From Nocardioides panacisoli (GTDB lineage: Bacteria; Actinomycetota; Actinomycetes; Propionibacteriales; Nocardioidaceae): 64,000 bases of DNA. Shown here in pieces: positions 9,094-17,879 of this stretch. The position numbers and the translations under genes are program-made. A model generated the notes under the pieces. The model made no database searches. It was not told the origin of the DNA and was given only the letters and a program-made list of their open reading frames with translations. Where the stretch lies: assembly GCF_019448235.1 (NCBI RefSeq), contig NZ_CP080409.1, positions 2,728,001 through 2,792,000 of the forward strand. Direction: 5' to 3'. Position 1 is the first letter of the stretch; each line of letters starts with the position of its first letter.

Positions 9094-10317
9094 TCAGCGC
9101 CGCTGGGCGAGGAAGTCGGCGATCCTGCCGATCGCCTCCTCCAGCACCTCCACGTCGGGCAGGGTGACGAGCCGGAAGTGGTCCGGCTCGGGCCAGTTGA
9201 ACCCGGTGCCGTGGGTGACGAGCAGCTTCTTCGAGCGCAGCAGCTCCAGTGCGAAGTCCTGGTCGTTCTTGATCGGGTAGACCTCGGGGTCCAGCCGCGG
9301 GAAGCAGTAGAGCGCGCCGCGGGGCTTGACCGAGGTGACGCCGGGGATCTCGTTGAGCAGGCGGTGCGCGAGCATCGACTGCTCGTAGAACCTGCCGCCG
9401 GGCACGATCAGCTCGTTGATCGACTGGTAGCCGCCCAGGGCGGTCTGGATGGCGTGCTGGCCGGGGACGTTGGCGCACATGCGCATGTTGGCGATCAGCG
9501 TCAGGCCCTCGATGAACTCCGCGGCCGCCTCCCGTGGACCGGAGATCATGACCCACCCCGCGCGGTAGCCGCACACGCGGTAGGCCTTCGACAGCCCGCT
9601 GAAGGTCAGGCAGAGCACGTCCGAGCCCGCGGCGGCCGCGGCGTGGTGATGCACCGCGTCATCGAAGAGGATCTTCTCGTAGATCTCGTCGGCGAAGACC
9701 ACCAGCTCGTGGCGGCGGGCGATGTCGACGAGAGCGGCGACCATCTCCTTGCTGTAGACCGCGCCGGTGGGGTTGTTGGGGTTGATGATGACGAGCGCCT
9801 GGGTCCGGTCGGTGATCTTGGCCTCGATGTCCTCGAGGTCGGGCATCCACTCGTTGTCCTCGTCGCAGCGGTAGTGCACGGGGACACCGCCGGACAGCGT
9901 GACCGCGCCGGTCCACAGCGGGTAGTCCGGTGCGGGCACCAAGATCTCGTTGCCGTCGTCGACGAAGGCCTGCAGCACCATGGAGATCAGCTCGGAGACG
10001 CCGTTGCCGATGAAGACGTCGGGCACGTCGGTCTCCCGCAGCCCCTTGGACTGGTAGTACTGCGCGACCGCGGTGCGCGCCTCGTAGATGCCCTGGGAGT
10101 CGCTGTAGCCCTGCGACTCGTGCAGGTGGTGCGTCACGTCGGCCAGGATCGCCTCTGGCGCCTCGAACCCGAACGGTGCCGGGTTGCCGATGTTGAGCTT
10201 GAGGATGCGGTGGCCCTCCGCCTCGAGGCGCTGCGCCTCCACGAGGATGGGGCCGCGCACGTCGTAGCGGACGTTGCGGAGCTTCTTGCTCTGACGGATC
10301 TGGCGCACGAGCCGCAT
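9094..10317 (-). CDS. PLP-dependent aminotransferase (alanine transaminase AlaA-like)
   Basis: This 407-aa class I/II aminotransferase starts MRLVRQIRQSKKLRNVRYDV, followed by RGPILVEAQRLEAEGHRILKL and LNIGNPAPFGFEAPEAIL. That N-terminus is characteristic of the AlaA/AlaT alanine:2-oxoglutarate transaminase group. VIINPNNPTGAVYSKE, FADEIYEKILFD and the PLP-lysine region FSGLSKAYRVCGYRAGW are all present. The ATG at 10315-10317 is preferred because the further upstream frame is low-complexity. It lies in the position between parB and trxA where M. tuberculosis has cwlM nearby. No cwlM is seen here. Confidence 0.9.
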   Translation of the reverse strand: MRLVRQIRQSKKLRNVRYDVRGPILVEAQRLEAEGHRILKLNIGNPAPFGFEAPEAILADVTHHLHESQGYSDSQGIYEARTAVAQYYQSKGLRETDVPDVFIGNGVSELISMVLQAFVDDGNEILVPAPDYPLWTGAVTLSGGVPVHYRCDEDNEWMPDLEDIEAKITDRTQALVIINPNNPTGAVYSKEMVAALVDIARRHELVVFADEIYEKILFDDAVHHHAAAAAGSDVLCLTFSGLSKAYRVCGYRAGWVMISGPREAAAEFIEGLTLIANMRMCANVPGQHAIQTALGGYQSINELIVPGGRFYEQSMLAHRLLNEIPGVTSVKPRGALYCFPRLDPEVYPIKNDQDFALELLRSKKLLVTHGTGFNWPEPDHFRLVTLPDVEVLEEAIGRIADFLAQRR

Positions 10318-10358
10318 TCTCGCAGCCGCCGAGCGTCCCGCGACACCGAGTTCCGCCG

Positions 10359-10364
10359 TAGGCT
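10359..10364 (+). promoter_or_regulatory. Probable -10 element of the GNAT gene
   Basis: TAGGCT lies 17 bases before the ATG at 10382, with a gtggagg ribosome-binding site between. A short-leader transcript is likely. Confidence 0.4.
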
Positions 10365-10381
10365 GGTGGTGGAGGCTGCCC

Positions 10382-11086
10382 ATGTCCCGCACCACCGTGC
10401 CGCTGACGGTCGACCGGCTCGCCGCGCTCGAGGCCGAGGGACTGCGCTGTGCCGGGTGCCTGTTCTGGGAGCTGGACCCGGTACGCCGCCGCGACGCCAC
10501 CGATCCCGCCACCTGTCGGCGGCTGAAGGAGTCGTGGGTGAGCGAGGTGCTGCGCGAGTGGGGCTCGTGCGGGCGGGTGCTGCTGGTCGACGGGCGACCG
10601 GTGGGCTACATCGGCTACGCGCCGGCGTCGTTCGTGCCGGGAGCGGCGGGGTTCCCGACGGCACCGGTCTCACCGGACGCGGTGGTGCTGACGACTGCGC
10701 ACGTGCTGCCGCCGCACCGCCGGGGCGGGCTGGGGCGGTTGCTGGTGCAGGGCATGGCCCGCGACCTCGCCGGACGGGGAGACGTGCGGGCGGTGGAGGC
10801 CTTCGCCACGACCGGACGGGGCCTGAGCTGCGCGCTGCCGGCGGACTTCCTCGCCCGCACCGGGTTCAAGACGCACCGACCGCACCCGCTGACGCCGCGG
10901 ATGCGGATGGACCTGCGGACCCTGGCGATGTGGCGCAGCGGGGTCGAGGCCGCGTTGGAGAAGCTCGCCGGCGTCGTACGCCCGGCGACCGCCCCCACGC
11001 CGCAGCCGGAGGGCCAGCGGGTGGGGGAGCGGATGGGTCGCGTCGGCACGAACCCGGGGACCCGGCGGACCGGGTCGCGCTCGTGA
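10382..11086 (+). CDS. GNAT-family N-acetyltransferase (Rv3916c-like position)
   Basis: This 234-aa protein has a GNAT core. VLLVDGRPVGYIGYAP forms the central strands, VLTTAHVLPPHRRGGLGRLLVQGMA carries the acetyl-CoA loop (RxxGLG), and ADFLARTGFKTHRPHP closes the fold. The N-terminus contains LRCAGCLFWELDPVRRR with two cysteines. M. tuberculosis has a similar-sized conserved protein, Rv3916c, beside parB, so this is probably a syntenic orthologue. The substrate is unknown. The last 45 residues are Arg/Gly/Pro-rich and probably disordered. It converges with trxA. Confidence 0.8.
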   Translation: MSRTTVPLTVDRLAALEAEGLRCAGCLFWELDPVRRRDATDPATCRRLKESWVSEVLREWGSCGRVLLVDGRPVGYIGYAPASFVPGAAGFPTAPVSPDAVVLTTAHVLPPHRRGGLGRLLVQGMARDLAGRGDVRAVEAFATTGRGLSCALPADFLARTGFKTHRPHPLTPRMRMDLRTLAMWRSGVEAALEKLAGVVRPATAPTPQPEGQRVGERMGRVGTNPGTRRTGSRS

Positions 11087-11111
11087 AGCCGGGTTCGCGC
11101 CGACTCGGGGA

Positions 11112-11438
11112 TCAGCTGACGACGTCGTTGAGCTCGTCGAGCAGCGCGGCCTTGGGGCGCGCACCGACGATGGTCTTCACGACCTCGCCGCCGGAGTAGA
11201 CGTTGATCGTCGGGATGCCGGTCACCCGGTAGGAGGCCGGGGTCACGGGGTTCTCGTCGACGTTCATCTTCTTGAAGGTGATCTGCTGGTCGAACTCGCC
11301 GGCCAGCTCCTCCAGGATCGGGGCGACCTGGCGGCACGGGCCGCACCACTCGGCCCAGAAGTCGACGAGCACGGGCTTGTCGGACTTGAGGACCTCGGCC
11401 TCGAACTCGGCGTCGGTCACGGCTGCGATGTTGCCCAC
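11112..11438 (-). CDS. trxA: Thioredoxin
   Basis: This 108-aa thioredoxin reduces protein disulfides with electrons from TrxB. It contains the active site FWAEWCGPCRQVAPIL at about residues 25-40, then VDENPVTPASYRVTGIPTINVY with the cis-Pro. The start is GTG at 11438 with AAGGGACGAT upstream. The longer upstream frame has no thioredoxin similarity. It lies 95 bp downstream of trxB and is probably cotranscribed. Confidence 0.97.
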   Translation of the reverse strand: MGNIAAVTDAEFEAEVLKSDKPVLVDFWAEWCGPCRQVAPILEELAGEFDQQITFKKMNVDENPVTPASYRVTGIPTINVYSGGEVVKTIVGARPKAALLDELNDVVS

Positions 11439-11533
11439 GGTGGATCGTCCCTTCTTGGTCTGGGGTGGACGCCCGGGTGTGCCGGGCGCCGCGGTGGATG
11501 TCGAGTCAACACCACCGCACGGACAGTTGTTCC

Positions 11534-12496
11534 TCAGCTGACAGCGGCGCCGCTGGCCTCGTGGACACGGCCGGCTAGGTAGCGCTCGGCGTCCAGCGCG
11601 GCGGCGCAACCGGTGCCGGCGGCGGTGACCGCCTGGCGGTAGCGGTGGTCGACCAGGTCGCCGCAGGCGAACACGCCGGGCAGGTTGGTCGCCGTGGAGT
11701 CGTTGGCGACCAGTGCGTAGCCGTCCTCGTCCAGGTGCACCTGGCCCTTGATGAGCTCCGAGCGGGGGTCGTGCCCGATCGCGATGAACAGACCCGTCGC
11801 GGGCAGGTCGGACTCGGCGCCGGTGACGGTGTCACGCAGCGTGAGCGACTCCAGCGACTCCTCGCCGTTGATCGAGGCCACCTCGGCGTTCCAGATGATC
11901 TCCAGCTTGGGGTCGGCGAAGGCCCGCTCCTGCATGATCTTGGAGGCGCGCAGCTCGTCGCGGCGGTGGATGAGGGAGACCTTGGAGCCGAAGCGGGTGA
12001 GGAACGTCGCCTCCTCCACCGCGGAGTCGCCGCCACCGACGACGGCGATGTGCTGCTCGCGGAAGAAGAAGCCGTCGCACGTCGCGCAGTAGGAGACGCC
12101 GCGGCCGGACAGCGTCGCCTCGTTGGGCAGGCCCAGGGCGCGGTAGCTGGAGCCGGTGGCGAGGATCACGCTGTGGGCGGTGTAGGTGTCGGTCGCGGTC
12201 CTGACGACCTTCAGGTCGCCGTCCAGCTCGACCTCGACGACGTCGTCGGCGATGAGCTCGGCACCGAAGCGCTCGGCCTGGGCGCGCATCTCGTCCATCA
12301 ACGCGGGGCCCATGATCCCGTCGCGGAAGCCCGGGTAGTTCTCCACCTCGGTGGTGTTCATCAGCGCACCACCGGCGGTGACGGAGCCCTCGAAGATCAG
12401 CGGCTGCAGTGAGGCGCGCGCGTTGTAGAGCGCGGCGGTGTAGCCGGCCGGTCCCGAGCCGATGATGATGACGTTGCGCGGTTCGGTGTCGGTCAT
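11534..12496 (-). CDS. trxB: Thioredoxin-disulfide reductase
   Basis: This 320-aa flavoprotein transfers electrons from NADPH to thioredoxin. It has the FAD-binding motif [18 protein letters not shown] near the N-terminus and the redox-active CATCD at about residues 136-140. The NADPH motif [15 protein letters not shown] and the FAD-binding [21 protein letters not shown] region follow. A SigR/SigH-type promoter lies 64-89 bp upstream of the start, which fits the thiol-stress regulon of actinobacteria. Confidence 0.98.
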   Translation of the reverse strand: MTDTEPRNVIIIGSGPAGYTAALYNARASLQPLIFEGSVTAGGALMNTTEVENYPGFRDGIMGPALMDEMRAQAERFGAELIADDVVEVELDGDLKVVRTATDTYTAHSVILATGSSYRALGLPNEATLSGRGVSYCATCDGFFFREQHIAVVGGGDSAVEEATFLTRFGSKVSLIHRRDELRASKIMQERAFADPKLEIIWNAEVASINGEESLESLTLRDTVTGAESDLPATGLFIAIGHDPRSELIKGQVHLDEDGYALVANDSTATNLPGVFACGDLVDHRYRQAVTAAGTGCAAALDAERYLAGRVHEASGAAVS

Positions 12497-12559
12497 GCGG
12501 GTCTGCTCCTGGCTGGCGGGACGGGACGCCGCGGCGTCCTGGACGGGTACGTCGTGGTG

Positions 12560-12585
12560 AACACGATGGTAGGTCGGCCCATTCC
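12560..12585 (-). promoter_or_regulatory. SigR/SigH-type promoter of trxBA
   Basis: The minus strand reads GGAAT (12581-12585), then exactly 18 bases, then GTT (12560-12562). This equals the thiol-oxidative-stress consensus GGAAT-N18-GTT of the SigR/SigH regulon, placed upstream of trxB. Confidence 0.75.
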
Positions 12586-12604
12586 CCCGTGGACGACGCC
12601 CCGG

Positions 12605-13354
12605 TTACGGCGCGGCCAACGTCACCGAACGCAGCACCGCGCCGGTGCCGCACTGCAGCACCTCCACCACCTGGTTCTGCTCGGAGGGCTCGCGGTAGGC
12701 GAGGACGGCGTTGCGGGCGCCGTAGCGCACGGCGGCGAACACGCCGGCGCCCCAGGCCTCGGGTTCGCAGGTGAACCCCTGCGGGGCGAAGAGGATCGCG
12801 GTGTCGGGCCGCTGCGAGCCGCGGCCGGGGAGGTCGCGGCGCACGCGCAGGGCGTCACGCTCCAGGCGCTGCATCCGCACCCGCGGCGGACGGCCCTGGG
12901 ACTCACGCACCTCGACCGGCAGGTCCCGACGCTGGCTGGCGGACTCCTCGGGAGCCGCGGCGGAGTCGTCCGCCCCCTCGGGAGCCTGTTGCTCCAGCGC
13001 GCTGCCGTCCTGGAGCCGGCTTCGGTCCGCAGCGGTCGCCGAGGGTTCCTCCGCCGCCTCGCTCGCCGTCTGCGCATCCCCGGCACCGTTGTCGCGCAGC
13101 ACCTCGGTGACCCCGACCCCGGCGACCACCACCACGGCCGCCGCCGCCAGCAGGCCCACCATCGCCCGCCGCTTCCGCCGGGCGAGGGGTACGACGTCAC
13201 CCCCGGCGGCCGCGTCACGTTCCCGGCCCAACTCGGCCAGCGTGGCGTCGAGGCGCTGGGCGACGTCGTCGGGCATCGGCTCGGTGGCGCGCGCGTCGGC
13301 CAACAGGCGGCGCAGGCGCGCCTCCTCCTCCGGGGTGGGGGAGTCGGGTGGCAT
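12605..13354 (-). CDS. Membrane protein in anti-sigma factor position (RsmA-like)
   Basis: This 249-aa protein has a charged N-terminal half (about 1-62), one transmembrane helix (MVGLLAAAAVVVVAGVGVTEVL, about 65-86), a disordered Ala/Glu/Ser-rich linker and an extracytoplasmic domain with two cysteines. It directly follows the ECF sigma gene, as Rv3912 (anti-SigM) follows sigM in mycobacteria. I infer that the cytoplasmic part binds SigM. There is no HxxxCxxC zinc motif, so redox sensing of the ZAS type is not indicated. Confidence 0.7.
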   Translation of the reverse strand: MPPDSPTPEEEARLRRLLADARATEPMPDDVAQRLDATLAELGRERDAAAGGDVVPLARRKRRAMVGLLAAAAVVVVAGVGVTEVLRDNGAGDAQTASEAAEEPSATAADRSRLQDGSALEQQAPEGADDSAAAPEESASQRRDLPVEVRESQGRPPRVRMQRLERDALRVRRDLPGRGSQRPDTAILFAPQGFTCEPEAWGAGVFAAVRYGARNAVLAYREPSEQNQVVEVLQCGTGAVLRSVTLAAP

Positions 13355-13412
13355 GGGTCCTCGATCGGTCGAACACGGTCGTCGGTGGTCGGCAGGTCAG
13401 CCGGTCAGTCGG

Positions 13413-14111
13413 TCAGTTGGTCGGGCCCTCGGGAGGCCCACGTTCCGACACCGATCCGACGTCCGGGGTGTCCGGTCGGTTCCGGGTGCGGTCCTCCGGC
13501 GCGGACGTCTCCTCGGTCACCAGCGGCCGCAGCCGCTCGACCAGCCGGGCGCGGCCACGGGCGCAGCGTGACTTCACCGTGCCCGGTGCGCACTCGAGGA
13601 TCTCGGCCACCTCGGCGACCGAGTAGCCCTCCATGTCGACCAGCACGAGTGCGGCGCGCTGGTCGACGGGCAGCTCGGCGAGCGCCGCGAGCACGCGGGC
13701 TCGTCGCTCCTCGGCGGCCACCCGGTCGGCGGGATCGGCGGTGTCGTCGCCGGCGCGGCCGGCGCGGTCGGCGTACGTCGCCGCCTCGGTCTCCTCCGGC
13801 AACGTGCTCGTGGCGCGCACCCTCTCCGAGCGCAGCCGGTCCAGGCAGGCGTTGACCACGACCCGGTGCAGCCACGTGGTCACGCGGGCGTCGCCGCGGA
13901 ACGACCCGGCCCGCCGGTACGCCGCCACGAGCCCGTCCTGGAGGCCGTCCGCCGCGGTCTCGGGGTGCCCGGTGGTGCGCAGCGCCACCGCCCAGAGCCG
14001 GTCGCGGTGGCGGGCGAAGAGGACGCCGAAGGCATCGGGGTCCCCGTCGACGTGGGCAGCGAGCAGGTCGGCGTCGCTGGGGTCGGCGGGGTGGTCCCGA
14101 TCAACGGCCAC
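13413..14111 (-). CDS. sigM: ECF-family RNA polymerase sigma factor SigM
   Basis: This 232-aa ECF sigma factor has region 2 (DPDAFGVLFARHRDRLWAVAL, then WLHRVVVNACLDRLR) and region 4 (ALAELPVDQRAALVLVDMEGYSVAEVAEILECAPGTVKSRCARGRARL). The context murJ-pseudokinase-sigM-anti-sigma-trxB is that of mycobacterial sigM. An unusually long acidic linker lies between regions 2 and 4 (about residues 105-135), and the C-terminal 35 residues are disordered. Its start overlaps the end of the pseudokinase gene by 11 bp. Confidence 0.9.
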   Translation of the reverse strand: MAVDRDHPADPSDADLLAAHVDGDPDAFGVLFARHRDRLWAVALRTTGHPETAADGLQDGLVAAYRRAGSFRGDARVTTWLHRVVVNACLDRLRSERVRATSTLPEETEAATYADRAGRAGDDTADPADRVAAEERRARVLAALAELPVDQRAALVLVDMEGYSVAEVAEILECAPGTVKSRCARGRARLVERLRPLVTEETSAPEDRTRNRPDTPDVGSVSERGPPEGPTN

Positions 14112-16206
14112 GGACCACGACCTCCGCCACCTCGCCGCGGAACCCGCCCGGGACCTCGGGGAGGGAGGTGAGCCAGATCAGGGCGTACTGGCCGGTCGCG
14201 TCCTCGGGCTCGAGGATGACCGTCGACTGCTCGGCCGTGCCGGTCGCGGCCGGCTCTCCCTGGGGCGCGTCGGACGGCGGGTCGTCGCCGACGTAGAGCT
14301 CCATGTCGGTGGCGCCGCCGACCACGGTGACCTCCACCTCGGCGACCTCGACCGACTCGCCCAGGTCGACGACGAGGCCGACGCCGGGCTTGAGTCCCTC
14401 GGGCCCGAACTGCTGCAGGTAGGTCATGGTGCGCCACGTGGTGCCGGCGTCGCCGTCGACGGTGCGGTCGATGGTGTCGGGATGCTCCTCGGGCGGGTTG
14501 CCGAAGGGGTCGAAGTCGACGGCGGTGAGGCCGGTGACCTCCGCCGGCGCCTCGGTGGGCGTCGGCGTGGGCGTGGTGTCGTCGGGCTCGGCGCCCAGCG
14601 GGGTGCGGCCGCGGCCGAGGTTGAAGGCCACGACGACCGCCACGAGCAGCAGCAGCGCGGCCACCAGCGCCATCGCGAGCCGGAACCAGTTGCGGCCCGG
14701 CACGGTGGGCTGCTCGGCGGTGTCGGTGAAGTCCGACTCCCACGGGTTGGCCGGGGGCGGCGGCGCCGGTGAGGACGGCGGCGTCGGGTCGAACTGTGCG
14801 CGCCGGGGCTGGCTCACGCCCTCGCGCGGACGGCGTACGGGCTGCCCCTCCTCGGGGTCGGGGGCGAAGAGCGGCGGCGGCTCGGGGTCCTTCAGCTCCG
14901 GCGGCGGCGGCGGGGGCGTGCTGGCCGCGCGGAACCAGTCGACGTCGTCGGTGTCGTCGTCGAAGACCGGCATGCCGGCCTCGGTGGGGAGGTCGCTGAC
15001 GCTCACGTTGGGCGGCAGGCCCTCGTCGGGGTCGGCCGCCCGGGCGGCGGTGTCGTCCGCCGGGTCCGGGGTGTGGTCGGCGCCGCCGGTGTTGTCGGGG
15101 TCGCCGGGGTCGCCGGGGCCGAGCGGTGCCACCGCTGCGGTCTCCTGGGTCTGCTGGTCGCCGTCGTCCCCGGCGTCGTCGGTGGGCAGCGGCACCTGCT
15201 GCGTGGGCTCCTCGTCGGCGCTCGCCGCATCGGTGGCCTCGGCCTCCGCGGGCTCCGGCTCCACGGGCGGCGTCGGGATCGCCGTGGTCGGAGGCTCGGC
15301 GGGCGGGGCCCCGCGGTCGGCCTCGCCGCGCGGGCGCGGGTCCCTGACCGAGGGCAGGTCGACCGGCTGCAGCTCGTTGATCGCCGGGATCGAGGACGCC
15401 AGCGCCTGCGGCAGCCCGGCCGGGTCGCCGATGAACTCCAGCAGCCGGTCGCGGATCGCGTGCGCCGACCCCACCTCGACCGGGTGGTGCACGATGCCGC
15501 GTCCCCGGTGGGGGCTGACCATGATCTCGCGCCAGATGTCGTCCAGTGCCCGGGGTACGCCGGCGCGCACCCGCCGCGGCGGCAGCGGCGAACCGTTCTC
15601 CCGCGGCGCCGCCGGCACGTGCGAGTCCGACGGACCGGGCCAGGTGCCGGTCAGGCAGCAGTGCAGCAGCCCGGCCAGGTCGGACCGGTCCATCGCCCGG
15701 TCCCCGCGGGGGATGCCGTGCAGTGCCGCGTCCATGCCCAGCCCGATGATCCGGACCGCGCCGAACCGGTCGATGAGCACGTTCTCGGGGTTCAGCCGCC
15801 CGTGGGTGACGCCGTGGTGGTGGGCGACCGCGATCGCGCTGGCCACCTCCGCCACCAGCCAGCTGCTGCGACGCGGCCCGAGCGGCTCGCCGCGGGCGAG
15901 GAGGATGTCCAGCGAGGTGCCGGTGCCCCACTCGTTGACCACGTAGGAGAGCCCGTCGGTGGTCGCGGCGTCGAGGACCCGCAGCACCCGGGCGTCGTGG
16001 AACGTGGCCGAGTCGCGGGCGGCGGCGAGCAGGTCCTCGGCCCGCGGGTCGTCCTCGGCGAGCACGTGCAGCGCGACATAGCGCTCCAGCATCGTGTCCT
16101 GTGCGCGCCAGAAGCGGCCCCCACCGCTCTCCGCCAGCAGGTCGACGAGCCGGTAGCGGCCGGCCAGCACGTCGCCCGGCCGTGTCGATGTCGCCACGCT
16201 CGTCAC
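14101..16206 (-). CDS. Membrane-anchored protein kinase-like (pseudokinase) protein
   Basis: This 701-aa protein has an N-terminal kinase-fold domain (about 10-260). The catalytic residues look degraded: the VAIK lysine is His (VALHVL), the HRD motif reads HGRLNPENV, and DFG is replaced (IIGLGM). A long Pro/Glu/Asp-rich linker (about 270-500) follows, then one transmembrane segment (LAMALVAALLLLVAVVVAFNL). The extracytoplasmic C-terminal domain is a discoidin-like beta fold (TVDGDAGTTWRTMTYLQQFG). In M. tuberculosis this unit is fused to MurJ (Rv3910) and recruits FhaA. Here it is a separate gene 23 bp after murJ. The start is GTG at 16206. Confidence 0.85.
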   Translation of the reverse strand: MTSVATSTRPGDVLAGRYRLVDLLAESGGGRFWRAQDTMLERYVALHVLAEDDPRAEDLLAAARDSATFHDARVLRVLDAATTDGLSYVVNEWGTGTSLDILLARGEPLGPRRSSWLVAEVASAIAVAHHHGVTHGRLNPENVLIDRFGAVRIIGLGMDAALHGIPRGDRAMDRSDLAGLLHCCLTGTWPGPSDSHVPAAPRENGSPLPPRRVRAGVPRALDDIWREIMVSPHRGRGIVHHPVEVGSAHAIRDRLLEFIGDPAGLPQALASSIPAINELQPVDLPSVRDPRPRGEADRGAPPAEPPTTAIPTPPVEPEPAEAEATDAASADEEPTQQVPLPTDDAGDDGDQQTQETAAVAPLGPGDPGDPDNTGGADHTPDPADDTAARAADPDEGLPPNVSVSDLPTEAGMPVFDDDTDDVDWFRAASTPPPPPPELKDPEPPPLFAPDPEEGQPVRRPREGVSQPRRAQFDPTPPSSPAPPPPANPWESDFTDTAEQPTVPGRNWFRLAMALVAALLLLVAVVVAFNLGRGRTPLGAEPDDTTPTPTPTEAPAEVTGLTAVDFDPFGNPPEEHPDTIDRTVDGDAGTTWRTMTYLQQFGPEGLKPGVGLVVDLGESVEVAEVEVTVVGGATDMELYVGDDPPSDAPQGEPAATGTAEQSTVILEPEDATGQYALIWLTSLPEVPGGFRGEVAEVVVRGR

Positions 16207-16229
16207 TCTAGTCGGGCGGCGAGACACGG

Positions 16230-17879
16230 TCAGCCGCGCCTCAGGCGTGCCGTGACGCCGTCCAGGACGACCGTCAGCTCGCGCAGCGCGACCAGCTTGG
16301 CGACCGCGACGAAGGCCACCAGCCCCACACCGCCCAGCGCGGCGGCCTCGACGCCGCCCCACCACCAGGTGTCGGCCCCGGGCAGGTCGGCCCGCAGGTC
16401 GGCCACCGGGCCCGACAGCAGCCAGGCCACGCCGGCGGCCACGACCGCGCACGCCGCGAGCCGCAGCAGGTAGGCCCCGTGGTCGCGGGCACGGAACTCG
16501 CCCAGCCGCCGCGACAGCAGCCCGAAGGAGACCATCGAGCCGACGGCGTACGCCGTCGCGTAGGCGGTCACCAGCATCGCCGCGGTCTGCTCGGGCGCGG
16601 TCCGCCCGACCAGCACCACCGCGACCGAGACGTTGCAGGCCGCGATGATGCACTGGACCCAGAAGACGGTGCGGGTCTGCTCCATGGCGTAGAAGCCACG
16701 CAGCGTGAGGTAGTGCAGGGTGAAGAAGACGAACGCGACACCGAAGATCGTCAGCGCCGGCACCGCACGCACGTAGGTCTCGGCCGCGGCGCCGCGGCCC
16801 CACACCACCTGCGCGACCGGCTCGGCGACCACCGGCAGCAGTGCCGCGAAGGCCACCATCACCACCAGTGCGGTCCGGATCGCGTCGGTCAGCGTGCGGG
16901 CGAGCGCCGCGTGGTCGCCGGCCTCGGCCAGCCGGGACAACCGCGGCAGCACCGCGGTGGCGAGCGAGACGGTGATGACCGAGTGCGGCACCATCACCAC
17001 CATCATCGCGCCGGAGTAGATCGTCAGACCGGTGCCGTCGGCCGCCTCGGCCGTGCCGCCCGAGGCCAGCCGCACCGTGACGACGTACGCCGCCTGGTTG
17101 ACCAGGACGAACCCGAGCGTCCAGGCGCCCAGCCGCAGCGTGTGGCCCAGGCCGGTGTCGCGGAAGTCGAACCGGGGGTGGAACGAGATCCCGGCGGCGC
17201 GCAGGTAGGGCAGCAGGATGAGGAACTGCGCCACGATCCCGACCGTGGAGCCGATCCCCAGCAGCGCCTCCTGGGAGGTGGAGAACGGCCCGGTCTGCTC
17301 CTCGGTCGTCGCGGCGCCGAAGACGAAGAGGTAGACCACGAGGATGGCGACGGCGATCACGTTGTTGGCGATCGGCGCCCACATCATCGGCCCGAACCGG
17401 CCGCGGGCGTTGAGCACCTGCCCGACCAGGACGAACATCCCGTAGAAGAAGACCTGCGGCAGGCAGAAGCGCGCGAAGTCGATCGCGGAGTCACGCTGCT
17501 CGGCCAGCGCCGGGTCGTCGTACCGGTTGGAGAGCAGCAGGTCCATCACCCACGGTGCCGCGACGACCAGCAGGATCGTCACGGCCCCGAGGAAGCAGAT
17601 GGCGAGCGTCATGATCCGGTCGACGTAGGACGCCCCGCCGTCGGCGTCGTTCTTCATCGCCCGCACCAGCTGCGGCACCAGCACGGCGTTGAACACGCCG
17701 CCCGCGAGCAGGATGTAGAGCATGTTGGGGACGGTGTTGGCGACCTGGAAGATGTCGGCGTGCAGGCCCAGGCCCAGCGCAGCCGCGAGCAGCATGGAGC
17801 GGATCAGGCCGCTGGCACGCGAGAAGATCGTGCCGGCCGCCATCACTGCGCTGGAGGCCAGGATGCTGCGTTCGGTCAC
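16230..17879 (-). CDS. murJ: Lipid II flippase MurJ (MviN)
   Basis: This 549-aa polytopic membrane protein belongs to the MOP superfamily and moves lipid II across the membrane for peptidoglycan synthesis. It opens with LASSAVMAAGTIFSRASGLIRSMLLAAALG, and VANTVPNMLYILLAGGVFNAVLVPQLVRAM contains the essential MurJ core. About 13-14 hydrophobic segments can be traced. It lacks the kinase-like C-terminal extension of Rv3910, which here is the next gene. Its GTG start overlaps the stop of the upstream DUF6049 gene. Confidence 0.95.
   Translation of the reverse strand: MTERSILASSAVMAAGTIFSRASGLIRSMLLAAALGLGLHADIFQVANTVPNMLYILLAGGVFNAVLVPQLVRAMKNDADGGASYVDRIMTLAICFLGAVTILLVVAAPWVMDLLLSNRYDDPALAEQRDSAIDFARFCLPQVFFYGMFVLVGQVLNARGRFGPMMWAPIANNVIAVAILVVYLFVFGAATTEEQTGPFSTSQEALLGIGSTVGIVAQFLILLPYLRAAGISFHPRFDFRDTGLGHTLRLGAWTLGFVLVNQAAYVVTVRLASGGTAEAADGTGLTIYSGAMMVVMVPHSVITVSLATAVLPRLSRLAEAGDHAALARTLTDAIRTALVVMVAFAALLPVVAEPVAQVVWGRGAAAETYVRAVPALTIFGVAFVFFTLHYLTLRGFYAMEQTRTVFWVQCIIAACNVSVAVVLVGRTAPEQTAAMLVTAYATAYAVGSMVSFGLLSRRLGEFRARDHGAYLLRLAACAVVAAGVAWLLSGPVADLRADLPGADTWWWGGVEAAALGGVGLVAFVAVAKLVALRELTVVLDGVTARLRRG

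Noticed and set aside
13880..17382. Very long minus-strand frames (683 and 1093 codons) across sigM, pseudokinase and murJ
   Set aside because: The 1093-codon frame is the pseudokinase frame extended upstream through murJ in a non-coding phase. The 683-codon frame is an Arg/Pro-rich shadow.
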